From Hypoxylon rubiginosum (taxonomy: Eukaryota > Ascomycota > Sordariomycetes > Xylariales > Hypoxylaceae), in the NCBI GenBank assembly GCA_902806565.1, contig CADCXA010000053.1, forward strand, positions 806,001-870,000: DNA of 64,000 nucleotides, in the 5' to 3' direction. Position 1 is the stretch's first letter. Each line of letters starts with the position of its first letter. Below the pieces are notes generated by a model. The model was not told the origin of the DNA and ran no database searches. It worked only from the letters and a program-made list of their open reading frames with translations. Of this stretch, positions 22,470 through 34,300 are shown one piece after another. A program made the position numbers and the translations under genes.

Positions 22470-23618
22470 TTAATCCGAATCGTACTCAACCAAAGTCGTC
22501 AATGACGATGCACTTTTACTCGCCTCGGATTCCTCTCTCCCCTTTTCCACCGTAGCCCCGTCCCACTCTTCAGGTCTGAGTTCCGTCTCTGTCTCCGGTC
22601 TCTTCCGTTTGATACTAGCGATTCTAGAGGTGCTCTTAGCGTTTTCCCTGCTGCCGCGGTCAATGGACAAGAACGGGTCCCGAGCTACCCGCGTGTTGCC
22701 AACGATCTCCGAGACGAGGTTATCCCGCATCTGGGCCGCGGCGGCTTCGGACTTGAGCCTCCTCTTCTTCGCCTTCTTCCCGTCGTCGTCGGCCGCCGGC
22801 GGCAGCAGCAGCAGCGCGGGTTTCGGTCGGTCCGTGTAGAACAGCGGCTTCGCTAGCGCCTTGCGTCCCGTCGGCGCCTCTTCCCTACCGTCGGCGGAAC
22901 CGTCCTCCCCGAAATCGACGAGCGCGGCGCGGCGCGCGTCCGCCTCGCTCGCGGGCAGCAGGTCGATGCCCAGGCTCATGCGGTCGCGCAGGTCCTCGGC
23001 GGCGGCGGCGTCGCGCTCGCGCTCCCGGCGGCCGGCCCGGAACGCGGCCCGCAGCGCGCGGTTGCGCCCGTACGGGTCCTCCCAGCGGCGCGCGCTGTCG
23101 TCCTCGAGCTCGCCGATGCGCTCCCTGGCCTGCGCCAGCACCTGCCGGTCCTCGATCGTCCTCTCGAGCCTCGCGAACGCGCTGCCGCGCAGGTTCTCCC
23201 TCTCCTTGTCCGTCAGGATCGGCTCTACTGCTCCGGAGGAGGAGATGAGGTCCTCGCCGCCGCCGCTGTCGCCCGTGTCCCGTTTCTTCGCGCCCTCGAC
23301 GACGACGTACGTGGTGTTCTGCGGGTCGGTGCGGATCTCGATGGCGCCGCCGCAGTCGGCGTGGCGCATGCGGAAGGCGAAGACGGGCGTGCTGAGGTAG
23401 GCGCCGACCTTGCGCTTCGTCGCGTTGAAGCGCACGCCCTGGCCGATGATGGTGGGCTTTGCGCAGTGCTGGCACCAGACGGCGAAGGGCATCTCGAAGC
23501 GGACGGTCTGGGTGCCGTCGCGCGAGAAGCTCGGCGGCTTCTTCTTGTGCAGCTTGTTGCCCGTCGTCGTGCCCTCGACGTCGGGCGGGACGTACCGCCC
23601 CATGTTGAAGCCCTGCAT
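22470..23618 (-). CDS. saf4: CWC16/Yju2-family splicing factor (Saf4/CCDC130-like)
   Basis: A nuclear spliceosome-associated protein of 382 residues in one exon. It starts MQGFNMGRYVPPDVEG, the usual start of the fungal CCDC130/Saf4 branch of the CWC16 (DUF572) family. The conserved core follows: TQTVRFEMPFAVWC, a WCxxC pair, GVRFNATKRKVGAYLSTP, FRMRHADCGGAIEIRTDPQNTTYVVVEGA. Only one cysteine is seen in the second metal-binding half (HADCGG), as I recall for this branch. Beyond about residue 150 the sequence is Arg/Glu/Ala-rich and coiled-coil-like, with a basic KKAKKRRLK segment that could serve nuclear import. The coding sequence is very GC-rich, which opens long antisense frames that are not genes. 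It is convergent with ubc8. Confidence 0.9.
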   Translation of the reverse strand: MQGFNMGRYVPPDVEGTTTGNKLHKKKPPSFSRDGTQTVRFEMPFAVWCQHCAKPTIIGQGVRFNATKRKVGAYLSTPVFAFRMRHADCGGAIEIRTDPQNTTYVVVEGAKKRDTGDSGGGEDLISSSGAVEPILTDKERENLRGSAFARLERTIEDRQVLAQARERIGELEDDSARRWEDPYGRNRALRAAFRAGRRERERDAAAAEDLRDRMSLGIDLLPASEADARRAALVDFGEDGSADGREEAPTGRKALAKPLFYTDRPKPALLLLPPAADDDGKKAKKRRLKSEAAAAQMRDNLVSEIVGNTRVARDPFLSIDRGSRENAKSTSRIASIKRKRPETETELRPEEWDGATVEKGREESEASKSASSLTTLVEYDSD

Positions 23619-23996
23619 CGTGACGGCGGGGTCGGGGTCGGGGTCGTCGCGGGGTTATGACAAGGACGAGTTATCGTCGAGCTGATTCTATCGGGGATAC
23701 CGGACAAGTAAGCTGGAGGAAGTGAAGAAATATAATGTAGGATGTAGGAATATGCTGTAGGCCGATCATATTCCGTAATTCATTATTAGAACCCTTTCAT
23801 AATTGACCTCGATAAGATAAGGCGGAACCCCACCAACATTCCCCGTATAAACCTGAACAACAGAGGTTAACCGTACTAAAATGCATAAAAGGGTCTATGC
23901 AAGTGTGTGTGAGAGGTATTCATTCTACATAACTTCAATGTTTATCTCCTATAGGCGACATGCATATAGGAAAGACAAAAATCTAGAAAAAGATGT

Positions 23997-24069
23997 GGTC
24001 CCAGAGAGGGTCGAACTCTCGACTTTCGCATTATTAGTACGACACTCTAACCAACTGAGTTATGGGACC
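23997..24069 (-). tRNA. tRNA-Ile(AAU)
   Basis: A 73-nt cloverleaf with no intron. Acceptor stem GGTCCCA/TGGGACC, D arm ACTC-AGTTGGTTA-GAGT, anticodon stem TCGTA/TGCGA around loop CTAATAA with anticodon AAT, variable loop AAGTC, T arm GAGAG-TTCGACC-CTCTC. All stems pair, with one G-T pair in the anticodon stem. The flanks (23619-23996 and 24070-24467) hold no other gene. Confidence 0.95.
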
Positions 24070-24196
24070 CTCCACTCATCGACAGATAGCGAGCTCATTG
24101 AATATATGTGACTGGTTGCAGTTAACGTATATAATGGTAGTGCACGTTCACGAAAATCCCTCATAAGCTAACCTTAGGTAACACCTATTCTCGAGG

Positions 24197-24206
24197 TACC
24201 TAGGTA
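24197..24206. repeat. dispersed TACCTAGGTA palindrome
   Basis: A perfect 10-bp palindrome, extended here to AGGTACCTAGGTAC, between the tRNA gene and the amidase gene. Confidence 0.6.
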
Positions 24207-24467
24207 CATTTTAGGTTGAAATGCCATCTGTAAACCAAATAAATCTCACAGTGGTATCAACATCATTCGGGCCTCGGTATAGTGCCGTGCATGATGTTCA
24301 TATCACTAACAGTCTCAGCAGTAAAACCTCATCAACAAGTAGACTCATGATTAGATTCGTTATCAGATATTCCTGTCTCTTTCTAATAAGAACGCCTTTA
24401 ATGTACCTCCATACACATACAGTCCGTGATAGATATATCAACCTTGGCGTGGCAGTGCCCCTTACCA

Positions 24468-26731
24468 TTAACCTAAGACTTTTTGCTCTCGAGCAGTGCT
24501 CGCATAGACAGACTGATCAGATTCCAACTCAAATTCGGTCATCATGTCGGCGACCAGTCGGGCTAACATAACGTCAGTTCCAGTCGGAGCGATGATACTT
24601 ATACCTGCTGGCAACTGTTCTTGGACTTGAGACAGTGACGAGTTGTAGTCAGTTGTGCCGGCTTATATATATTAGCATTATTGGGAATATTTGGGTTTGC
24701 AGTACAATGCATTTACCTGGAACCATCATCTCTGGCGCATTAGCGTATGGCCCAACGTTGTAGAAGAAAAACCCAACTCCCGTGAATTCCTGGGGGCCTT
24801 TTCGATACTTATCACGGTAGTCTGGTTCTCCGTCTGTCCAGGGCAAGACTAGCAAGCTCTCAGGGCATCCGTCTTCAGAATGGGGCATGATGTGTTTGTA
24901 GAACCAGGTTCGATATACCCGCAGCCTGCGAAGGCCCTCTTCCTGTTGAGCACTGGTGATCGATGGTAGCCAGTCCCTTTATCCATTAGTCACCTTAACA
25001 AAGTACATGGCATCAAAGCCTACCGTTTAAAGCGTAGTTGCGGATGGAGGATGGCTGCCTTCCCAAACTTGGCATGGTATTCGTCAAGAAACCCTTTCAA
25101 AAACCCATTCCACTGGTCTGGACTTGCTGACCACGCAAAAACATTGTTGAAATACTCTTCAAACGACTCATCTGTATTCTCTGGGTTCGAATCTTTCCAG
25201 ATTTGAGCAAGGTCGATCGTAGTTCTCCCGATTCCAAGATACTTTTCAATCCTATTGACAAGACTATTGAATGTATTTTGGCTGGCGGTGTGAGCAACCG
25301 GCCAGTAGTCACTTGGGACTAACAGTTTGGTAGGTTTCTAGTGTGTTGTTGGTAAGGACTTCATAATAGAACGAGAGTCTTACCTTGAAACAGTCTGGGG
25401 CTACTCCATGGCCATACATTGCCGACGCAAGTAACGCGAAAGACTTCGCATCCCTAGCAAATCCGGCAGGGGTATCCCAATGCCTTTTTAAATCATCTTA
25501 ATACAACTCTCGTTACTTCGTCTTTGTGCTGTACTCACGGGCTATATGGGATAATTCCTTGGAAACTAGCGGCTCCTACCGTTGGTCTCATTGAGTAAAG
25601 GCCTTGAGCCGCTGCGGGGGAACGTATACTCCCCAGAGCTAAAATTATCTCAGCATAGAAACCTTGGTATAGATCATGTTTTTTACTCACTGTCTGTACC
25701 TAGAGCATAGTCTAACCACTCGTATGCCGCTACGGCAGAGGCGCTCCCAGAACTACTGCCGCTAGGTGACAGGTAGCCATCGCCTCTGGGATTGAATGGT
25801 CCATGGAAGTCGACGTAATCGCAAGTTGGCCATTCCGAATCTGCGAATTGAGTAGTTTTGACCTTGCCTACTATGACAAAGCCTAGGTCCACCAATTTCT
25901 TGATGATATCAGCACTCTCTCGGCGTACCCCGTATAGCTCAGTGTAGGCCCGAGAACCACCGGTGGTCTTGAGACCTTCAAGATCCATGATATCCTTCAC
26001 TGCTAATCGGTAACCGGAAAATGGCTTGCTCAAGGATTTGGTATACCGAAGACGCGATGGGACGGCAACTGTCAGCGCAGATGGATTTCTTTCGCCATAA
26101 GCGGCAGCATCTAAAGCTTTATACCTGTATATACCACTAGTGAGACAACATTTCATAATAGGATATCATTGTTACGTACCGATTGGGCTCATTAGACTCT
26201 ACTGTCGCCACCATAAAAGCAGCATGAGTATCGGGATACAGCCGATAGGCATAGTGGAGTTTTCCTGCATTCAAGAAATACGGTCCTTCAGGAATTGAAA
26301 AATGTTTTTCACGAGTCAAGTACTGAATGCTGCGTGTTTCCCATTGTTGGAGGGTTTCCCTTGCCGCATCTTCAATCTCTAGCTTCCCTTCAGACTGAAG
26401 AATGATATGGGTGAGGAAGTCGTTCGACCAGACATCATCCACGTTAGCAAACCTCTTCACCGCAGATTCGAGAAAAGAAGCGGTAACTGGGGAATCATTG
26501 GTATAAAATACGGTGTAGGGCTCAAATTGAAGGTTGTTGGCAATGTCGTCGGACTAGTTGTAATTAGTTTGCATCGTAGGTCCAGCGGTTCAAGGCACTG
26601 ACGGTTGCAGTAGGACCAACATAATAGGCAGTGTCACCTATCCGCAAGACAATAGACACGGACCGAACAGACGTCATACTCTGCTGAACGAAGAGAAGAC
26701 TGCATATTAGAAACTTGGATTGGACACCCAT
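24468..26731 (-). CDS. amidase-signature hydrolase with N-terminal accessory domain, probably secreted
   Basis: Eight exons (26731-26603, 26553-26180, 26124-25691, 25638-25539, 25483-25384, 25337-25024, 24976-24717, 24661-24468) give 634 residues with every phase matching. A hydrophobic N-terminus ([17 protein letters not shown]) suggests a signal peptide. Residues about 30-165 form the N-terminal domain found in this fungal group ([21 protein letters not shown]). The amidase core follows: Lys211 in LAVKDIMD, then the Gly/Ser motif [32 protein letters not shown] with the cis-Ser and nucleophilic Ser. Families normally read DTGGS; here the first Gly is Leu, contributed across the exon 3/4 junction. 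The C-terminus after [16 protein letters not shown] is typical. The substrate is unknown; amide or ester cleavage is expected. It is divergent from the CmcJ-like gene across 750 bp. Confidence 0.88.
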
Positions 26732-27479
26732 TTCTTCATCTGGGGGGCGGGGCTCACTGCTGCTATGGAAGTAACTTAAAATGGCTCGGGTTATAGGTGC
26801 GTTTCTTATATCATAATTTGCAATCTAGAGAACCGGACAGAAGCAGGAAGCCGATAAATTCATCGCAATCGTGAATAACAGAATAGCCATAAATGGCACC
26901 TACTTCTCTCTCCTGTTGTGTAACCCCAACGAAATCGTAGTGAGTCGGGCGGGTGCTGATCCTTGAATGTCTAGGATGGTTGTCCCGATCGACGAATCGC
27001 GGGATGCGAATAATTGGAATATTAAGCCTCAATCAACTCCATCATGGTTAGCCGTGGGGGTTACAGTCGCAAACACATGATGAAGTCTTTGTACCTATGA
27101 AGTATTCAGCTTCGCAGCCGGCTGATACCCCAACCGGTTGACGCCCCCGATCAGTTGATAAGGATCACGCAACAAAAAGCAAACATGTTCTAAACTGAGA
27201 TATCCCCACGCCTTACTAACTCAATGCACACGTATATGTGTAATGTTCTTATCGCCCAAATCACCGCAGCTTGAGTAACACACCAACCTATCTCTTAACA
27301 TGAACTACTTAGGTACCTAAGGTACCTAATCATCGCGAATCAGGAATTTACTACGCTCTATGCTATATTAAGCACAGAATATCCCAATGAGTTTCTACTC
27401 GTAATTAATTAAAAAGAGAAATCAGAAGCTCCCACTCACTCTTTGCCATCGTCTGTGACATTGAAATTATTCGAGAAAT
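26732..27479. promoter_or_regulatory. shared upstream region of amidase and CmcJ-like genes
   Basis: About 750 bases between two divergent genes, without a gene of its own. It includes the 21-base element at 27309-27329, made of two overlapping copies of a GGTACC-centred palindrome. Confidence 0.5.
27309..27329. repeat. double GGTACC-centred palindrome
   Basis: TTAGGTACCTAA is a 12-bp perfect palindrome and is followed at once by a second AGGTACCTAA. It lies about 150 bases before the CmcJ-like start. It could be a protein-binding site or a copy of the dispersed motif. Confidence 0.5.
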
Positions 27480-28683
27480 ATGACTGAAATATTCACTGAT
27501 CAGAAACGAGATGCCGAGATCGACAAGTACAACCCCCGGGAACACATCTCTAGCATCTTCTACACGTGCCCTCTAGAGCGTGCATTGTACGAAAACGAGA
27601 AGCCTTACTTCATGAATATCCCAGTTCATAGGATGCCTGGCTTGAAGCAAACAAATGTCAACTATAGCCGAAGACGAGTTGCAATTACCGACATCCGAGG
27701 TCATGAAGACCTGTTCACACTGGACAAGACTGGTTTCGCTGTAGCAAAATTTGAAACACGCCTTGAACACTCGAATTTCCAAGACCCCCACACTATCATA
27801 TCTCAGTATTATGACGAAGTGAAGCAATTCTTGCGGGAGAACACGAACTGCTGCTTCGTGTTGCCATTTGATTATCAAGTAAGTCTTCGCATTATCAAGC
27901 CGAAAAGTAAAGAGATTAGAAAATAATAACTTATCCTAATCACATCACAGGTTCGACGAAAGGACCCAAGCCAGAAATCAACTTCACGCGGAGCACCTGG
28001 TCGGGCCCAGCCATTCGCGTCTATCCACGCTGGTATGTTCAGCCACGCACTAACTTATTCATCTAAGTGGCAACGCTGACGTGTGCGTCAGATCAGACTG
28101 AGAGAGCTGCGATGCGCAGGCTGGAGTATTTCCATCCGGAAGAGTTCGCAAGGTTTCAAAGCTACCGAGTTCAGATAGTAAAGTATGTCACCTCCTATTT
28201 CGACTTCTTCAATTTGGTATAACCTCTGAGACACAATAGCGTCTGGAGACCCCTACGAGGTCCTGTGTACGATGCGCCGCTTGCAATGTGTGATTATCGG
28301 ACTGTTGATGACACAGATCGAGTCGCGACAGATATCATCTTCCCGGACTATTTGGGTGAAACGTACAACTTCTGGCCGAATCCAAAACATAGGCTTTACT
28401 TTGTCGATGGCCAGCGCCCTGATGAAGCTTGGATGATTAAATGCTTCGATTCAGAAACTGCCAACGACTCTAGTGTTGCCCCATGTAAGTCTAGTTCCTA
28501 TTTCTTAGCCCTTTATATTGTAACCTTCAGCTCTAGACTCGAGACTAAGAATGAAGATTGGCCCTAATATGAACGATTATAGTTGCCCCGCACGTCTCGT
28601 TTCCGTATTTAGGCGTGGATAAAGAGTACCATGCCCCAAGAGAAAGCATCGAGGTGCGGACGTTCGTATTTTACAAGCGCTGA
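27480..28683 (+). CDS. CmcJ/AsaB-like (GA4 desaturase family) oxygenase-related protein
   Basis: Five exons (27480-27878, 27951-28032, 28092-28182, 28240-28484, 28583-28683) give 305 residues with consistent phases. The protein matches the fungal hydroxylase/methyltransferase-like family related to CmcJ, AsaB and NvfI. Features are an N-terminal region with RRRVAITDIRGHED, an arginine-rich middle ending QSYRVQIVN, VWRPLRGPVYDAPLAMCDYRTV, FPDYLGETYNFWPNPKHRLYF, DEAWMIKCFDS, and the terminal FAPHVSFPYLGVDKEYHAPRESIEVRTFVFY. Members are thought to be Fe(II)/2-oxoglutarate-type enzymes in secondary metabolism; specific reactions are mostly unknown. It is divergent from the amidase and possibly co-expressed with it. 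No other pathway gene adjoins it. Confidence 0.85.
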
Positions 28684-29317
28684 GTTACCCGACGGCTTCA
28701 ACGGGATCAAGAGACACCGGTAGCTCCTCTATCCCGCCCTACCTTTGACTACCTACGCTGGGTCCTTACCTCACCCTAAGGAGGTAGGTGAAGATACTTC
28801 GTGTTCACGTCTTAGCTTATATCTGACACGAATATCGGTCCTTTTACCTTTTTATGTTGATATTATCTCTGTAATTCCCCAATCAATGTTTATTTACGAA
28901 CAAGTTTGGACCTTGAATGGAGTCATATTGGACCGTGTCACATTCAATCTCATCTAGTGCGTTTCTGTTCCTCATTTGGTTGGGACAATCCATATATTGG
29001 CAAATGAATCGATATACTGAGTGGTTGGTAACTACCAAGACTGTCTTGAATGAATGACTAAATGAAGATAGACAAGTTCGAAGTGGTAACATAAGTCCCA
29101 TCAACTGGCATCCAATGATGAATGAAGGTATGCTAAAGGAAAGGTCTCGTGTTCAGCGCTTAATAGAGAAAACAAATCCGGCATATATCATCCGCAGAAT
29201 AACAAAAAATCTGGTAGCAGTTGCCCCAATCCCGTTCAAGATTTCTACTTTGGCATCTTGATGCCTTGGGAATGCATTGACTAAGATACCAAAGGCCAGC
29301 CCAAATTAATGAGAATA
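28684..29317. other. intergenic spacer
   Basis: About 0.6 kb of 3' flank for both neighbouring genes. Short frames on both strands show no domain. Confidence 0.5.
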
Positions 29318-29757
29318 TTATCCACCTTCAGCAACCGTGCTGCAGACAGTCTAGACATTGTTTCGTAATCAATAGCCGTAGAAATAGCCGAGGGCAGTAT
29401 GTGATGACTTACGCAACCTTTTCCTTCGCAGTGTATACAATCTTTCCCTTCGCATGGCTGGTCAACCTCGCCAGTGTACTCATTGACCCAGAAATACCAA
29501 GGCTTATCGTTGACCTCGGCCTTGTTCCTCGACCACACAAGCCAAGGCTGCTCTTTAGCCTCGACTTCAGAAGGGGCTGTCTGTAATTGGGGTGGCCAGT
29601 ATGCTCTCCATGGTTGGTATGTCGACCTTTGGCTCTGACTTTGATAGGATTCCAGGTCCCAGGCAACCGAATACTCTCGGCATATATCGCTATTTGCCTT
29701 GTGTGAAGTAATCCCACCGTTGGAAGTATTCTCGTCAGCCATGGTGTTGATGATCAA
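29318..29757 (-). CDS. small Trp- and Cys-rich protein of unknown function
   Basis: Two exons are proposed: 29757-29413 and 29350-29318. A GTAAGT donor and GTCTAG acceptor remove 62 nt and convert a frayed C-terminus into ...CEGKDCIHCEGKGCTVCSTVAEGG, with four regularly spaced cysteines. The product is 125 residues, or 120 from the second Met at 29742. There is no signal peptide. The middle contains QPWLVW and KPWYFWVNEYTGEVDQP, which looks like a degenerate WW-type segment (two aromatic anchors, N-x-x-TGE, terminal Pro). I do not recognise the family. The 4-Cys tail may bind a metal. Transcription cannot be judged, but the splice junction improving the motif argues that the gene is real. Confidence 0.5.
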
Positions 29758-31312
29758 TGCTTAACCGTGTCAAGTGGTGTTTTGGTCCTTAGAAATAAAG
29801 TAGAAATACCATGAGAACTAGACGGAAGGTAGTAGCATAAATGCTTACGGTTTGGATGCAATCAGACGTCATGTCATTGTACAAGTCCACAAGAAGAGTA
29901 GCTCCTACGATATACCCATATGGCCGCAAACCAGTAGCAATACCGTTTGTTATCAGGGTGTTTTCACCGGTCGTAAAACAACCGGAAGAGATCTACAGTT
30001 ATGGGGAGAGTCTGCAGGCGACATCATGGGTCCAAAGAAGAGAGGAGTACATACGTGGTACGAATATGGTACCAAACCCAAGAAGGATGGTTACACAAGA
30101 TGATGATCTATGGGAGGTATGGTGCGAACGCGATTTGGTGAAATCTACCTGGCGTGCCAATTCTAGTAACGTCGGTCTCATATGTAGATGTAACCATATG
30201 CTACCATTGTCCCCTTATTCAGCCAAAAAAACCCCTCCTGTGACTATGAGGTGCTCAACGGCTCCATTCACTTCAAACAGGTAGGCTATGGAATTCGTCT
30301 AAAAGAAGGGACTGAAAACCCAACCCGTTAGGGTCATGCTGCAGGCAATGCATGCGGATCACCTACGCAAGCCACCTTTCATGGCAGTGAAGTCAGGCTC
30401 GGGCTCGGTGTGTGATTGGTAGTATCTAAGTATAAGGTAATTTGCTTTGAGCTGAGTGATAGGTCGAAAAATGAGTATATATCACTTCTAGGCTACACTT
30501 GGGATTGCCACTGTAGTATTCTATCACTTAGGTATGGTTACATTTATGAATTGCTTATATCTTTCAGGGTCACCTGGCTGAAATTGTCCATCATCAATAC
30601 CTAGTCCTAGCTTCCCCTTTCCCCAACAACGTCGCTGCGGCGTGGCCAGCTTAGCTCACGACTGCGCGATAGATAATCACTATTCAAGTTTAAATACCAG
30701 AAAGAGTTAATAAGTCAATCCCTAGGAATCTCCAAAGAGTAGATCACATCATATTATGGGACATATTCCATTATTTACGTCCTTGGTTGTTAATAGGCTT
30801 CAATGCAGCCGAGGCGATTGAGGCACCAACCACTGGTCTTCATTGTAACATAACTCGCCGCCATAGCCATACTACTCTTAGCGAATTAGATTTGAGGTGG
30901 AAATTATAAGGCAAGTCTTCAGCTAGGATAGGTTGCGAATAGTCCGCAGACCATGAAGTATTAGCTCGCCCGGGTGGAATGAGCTACGGAATCGCCTCTA
31001 GCTACAGCTAACTGAATATCATAAGGCGGACTATATGATATAACGTGAATTAATTCGAAGCCTTGTTGGATACCCTCTTTGTTTTCCTGTTTCATGCATG
31101 GAAAATGCGCACAATTACATACCTACCTAGGTACCTTTAATATAGCACTGCCTTTCCGCGTGTAGTTCCGACAACCAAGGCTCTCCAGGCAAGAGACGGC
31201 CTACGTAAAAGCATTATGGGAACCTTTCAAGGCCGCATGTTCACGGCCACCTCTTGATGTTATGTTACCTGTACAGCGTTCTGCTTGGTGACCTATGACC
31301 TATAGTTTCAAC
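29758..31312. other. gene-poor region upstream of the NLR gene
   Basis: About 1.55 kb. Two overlapping plus-strand frames (29841-30284 and 29852-30103) show no domain and are probably chance. A TACCTAGGTA palindrome lies at 31124-31133, about 180 bases before the NLR start. Confidence 0.5.
31124..31133. repeat. dispersed TACCTAGGTA palindrome
   Basis: A perfect 10-bp palindrome within acctacctaggtacc, upstream of the NLR gene. Confidence 0.6.
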
Positions 31313-34300
31313 ATGGACCCTTTATCCTTGTCCGCAGCAGCGATCACTTTTCTCACTTCGCTTGTCGCCATTACCAAGGCATGCTTAGATGGTGCTACAA
31401 GAATTTCGAGAACTAAATCAGAAGGAGTTGTTCTGGTCAATGAGCTTCAAGCTGTCGTTGCGTATCTGGATGATCTATTACTGCTTCAGGGGCAACTTGA
31501 AAAGTCTGGCATCAGACGCGTCCTTACTGATGTGGCCATGAGCAAAAACGTCCTCGTCAAATGCCGGGATGATCTATTTCACGTTCAAAAGTCTATCGAG
31601 AAGCTACTAAACGAAATAAAAGGTCCCTGGGCTAGGCAGCCGAAGTCGAAGATCTTGTCCCTCCTCCGGTCAGGAAGCCAAATAGAGTCCGAGGTAAACC
31701 GAGTGAAACATGTCAAATCTATACTCCTGATGGCATTCGGTTCATTCAATGGGTGAATGTGTTTTTCCTTTCATTCCATCCTAGGCGGTGAAGTACTACG
31801 CATTATATATCATGGACTAATATACGCGTTCATCATAGCCATACTTCAGCTAGGATCCTATTACAGAATAAGAGGACTCAATCTAGTCTTGCTCTGGCCC
31901 GACAGGAAGTCGCAGGTACAGGTGAAGCTATCGAAAGAATACAAAATGAGAGTACCAGAAGGTTTTCTGTCCTACACCACTTGTCTAGCTCCCACGAGCA
32001 GAACATAGTTCAACTAGCAAGTAGCATGGATGATCACTTCAATACAGTGCAGAACTCCCTTGCTATTATCGACGAAGGGATTCGAGATATCAACTCTCCG
32101 TATTCGCACGTGCTTAGGAACCCAATTCCAAGCCAGTGCCATACTATCCCATACCTCAGAAACCGACATTTCGTAGGACGAGAAGATATCCTACGCACCA
32201 TACACGAGACTCTTATCTTTGATCCAGACAACCCGAAAGGGAATCGAGTCTTCCTCCTACACGGAATGCCAGGTGTGGGAAAGACGCACACGGCTTTGCA
32301 ATTTGCATACGATAACATGAATGCATTTCGCGGCGTGTTCTGGATATCGGCCAGCAGCGCCGATAAGATCTCGCAAGGTTATGTGGATATTGCGAGAAAA
32401 TTGGGAGTCGGTGCATCTTCTACTATTAAGGAGACGAGCAAGGAAATTGAAGATGCACGAACATGGTTGAATAGTACTGGTAAGCGACACTTTGGTTCAT
32501 GGACCAATCAGTCTCTCCATTAACACGTCCTAGACCAACCATGGCTGATCGTATTCGACAATGCCGATGATTTGACCCTCCTGAATTCCATGTGGCCAGA
32601 ATCGCCAAAAGGTTCGATCCTAATCACAAGTCGCAACCCATCCTATACGCACCACGTAACGGCGGATGGAAGAAAACTACCACCATTCAGCCTAGGTGAA
32701 GCGACAAAGTTGGTTGAGAACATCCTAGCAACAGGGTCACACCATTTGAAAGCTGGGCAGGCTAAGAAGGTTGCGGGTGTGCTTCATTGTCACCCTTTAG
32801 CTGTCAGTCAAATGGCCACCTTCATCGTCGAGTCTCAATTTCCGATTGATGAGTTTCTTGCCACATATTCTCGACGCGAAACAGCACATCGACTGCAGGA
32901 GGTGTATAGCGATAGCCCGTGGTATCCAATGGCTGTTGCTACAACCTTCGACCTTGCCATCAAAAGACTTGACGAGGAGTCATTATCAGCACTGGACACA
33001 CTTTCCTTCTTCGACCCAGACAAAATCCCCGTGGATCTTCTAACAAGTGAACTTGATAGTGCGGGAGAGGGTACCAATACAGGCACCGTATGCCGACATG
33101 TGGTTATTCGAAACCTCAAGAAGTATACTTTGCTGAACGTCGATTCCGATGAGAACAATCCAGGCAACACCATAAGGATCCATAGGCTTGTGCAGGACGC
33201 TGTACATCGTAGGCTCACCCGAAGTTCGTCTAGTCGCGAGGCAGCTTTCAAGGGAGCCGTGAAACTCTTGAGAGGATCGTTCCCACTTCACGGGCTTGCC
33301 CGGGACCACATGGTCGAGTACTGGCCAGAGTGCGAGGTGTATCTACCACACGTACTTGCGATTCATGATATTTTCTTAGAGATGGAAGGATTGAAGGAAT
33401 TTGCGAACGACTCGGAATTCGTCGAGCTAATATATAGCTGTGCATGGTACGTCAATTCTCTTCCGAACTGGTTCATGCCCTAACTTGATACGAAGGTACC
33501 TATGTGAGCGAGGAAACTTCGAGATCAGTCGCAAACTAATTGCTACGGCAATGGAATGCTATCAGAGTGAACCGACTGATCCCTACAAGCTTCTGTGGGC
33601 AGATATTTGCACAGTCCGGCAGTTCTACGAGGTCGAGGTGACTCAAGCGAATATAATAGTGCCTCTAGCAGAAGAGGCCTTAAAAATAAGGAAGAAAGCT
33701 GTCGATTCCAAAGCACTTGAAGACGACCACCCGAACCTAGCTAACGGTTTTATGAACCTCGGAGTAGCTCTCGTGGATAAAGATACTTGGAGAGCCGTTG
33801 AACTCAACACCCAGGCTTTAGCTATCAGAAACATGTCTCCCAGATACAGCGGAGACCAAATTCATGGGCGGGCTTTGAATCTACTCAACATTGGCAGGTG
33901 CTGGTGGATTCTGCGAGATTATGACGCGGCAAAGAAAAGCCTCGAAGAGTGTCTAGAGGTAATGAGGACGCGGGAAAGAGCTGTCGGGAGAAAACTTCCA
34001 CTGTGAGTTTCATCTAATCTCACCAAGAATCGGTATGATGTTCTGAGTTGACCAAGGACGACCTAGGACCGCCTGGGCGCTGTACTCATTAGGAAATGTC
34101 CGGGCAGACCTCGGACAAGTCGACGAAGCACTCGCAGACTATACGGCCAGTATGGAGCTGTGTAGGGAAAGCATAGGGGAGACGCATCTTAAAACATTGC
34201 CATGTTATTATAAGGTTGCTCTCTTATTGCACAAAAAGGGGGAATTCCAGCGTGCGAAGTAAATGATGAACATTCTCCTTCGACAAACCAAGCAGGACTA

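Noticed and set aside
22861..23707. Long plus- and minus-strand frames overlapping saf4
   Set aside because: They arise from the very GC-rich saf4 coding sequence; only the saf4 frame carries a conserved family sequence.
24468..29757. A full secondary-metabolite cluster around the amidase and CmcJ-like genes
   Set aside because: No PKS, NRPS, terpene synthase, P450, transporter or cluster regulator is present nearby.
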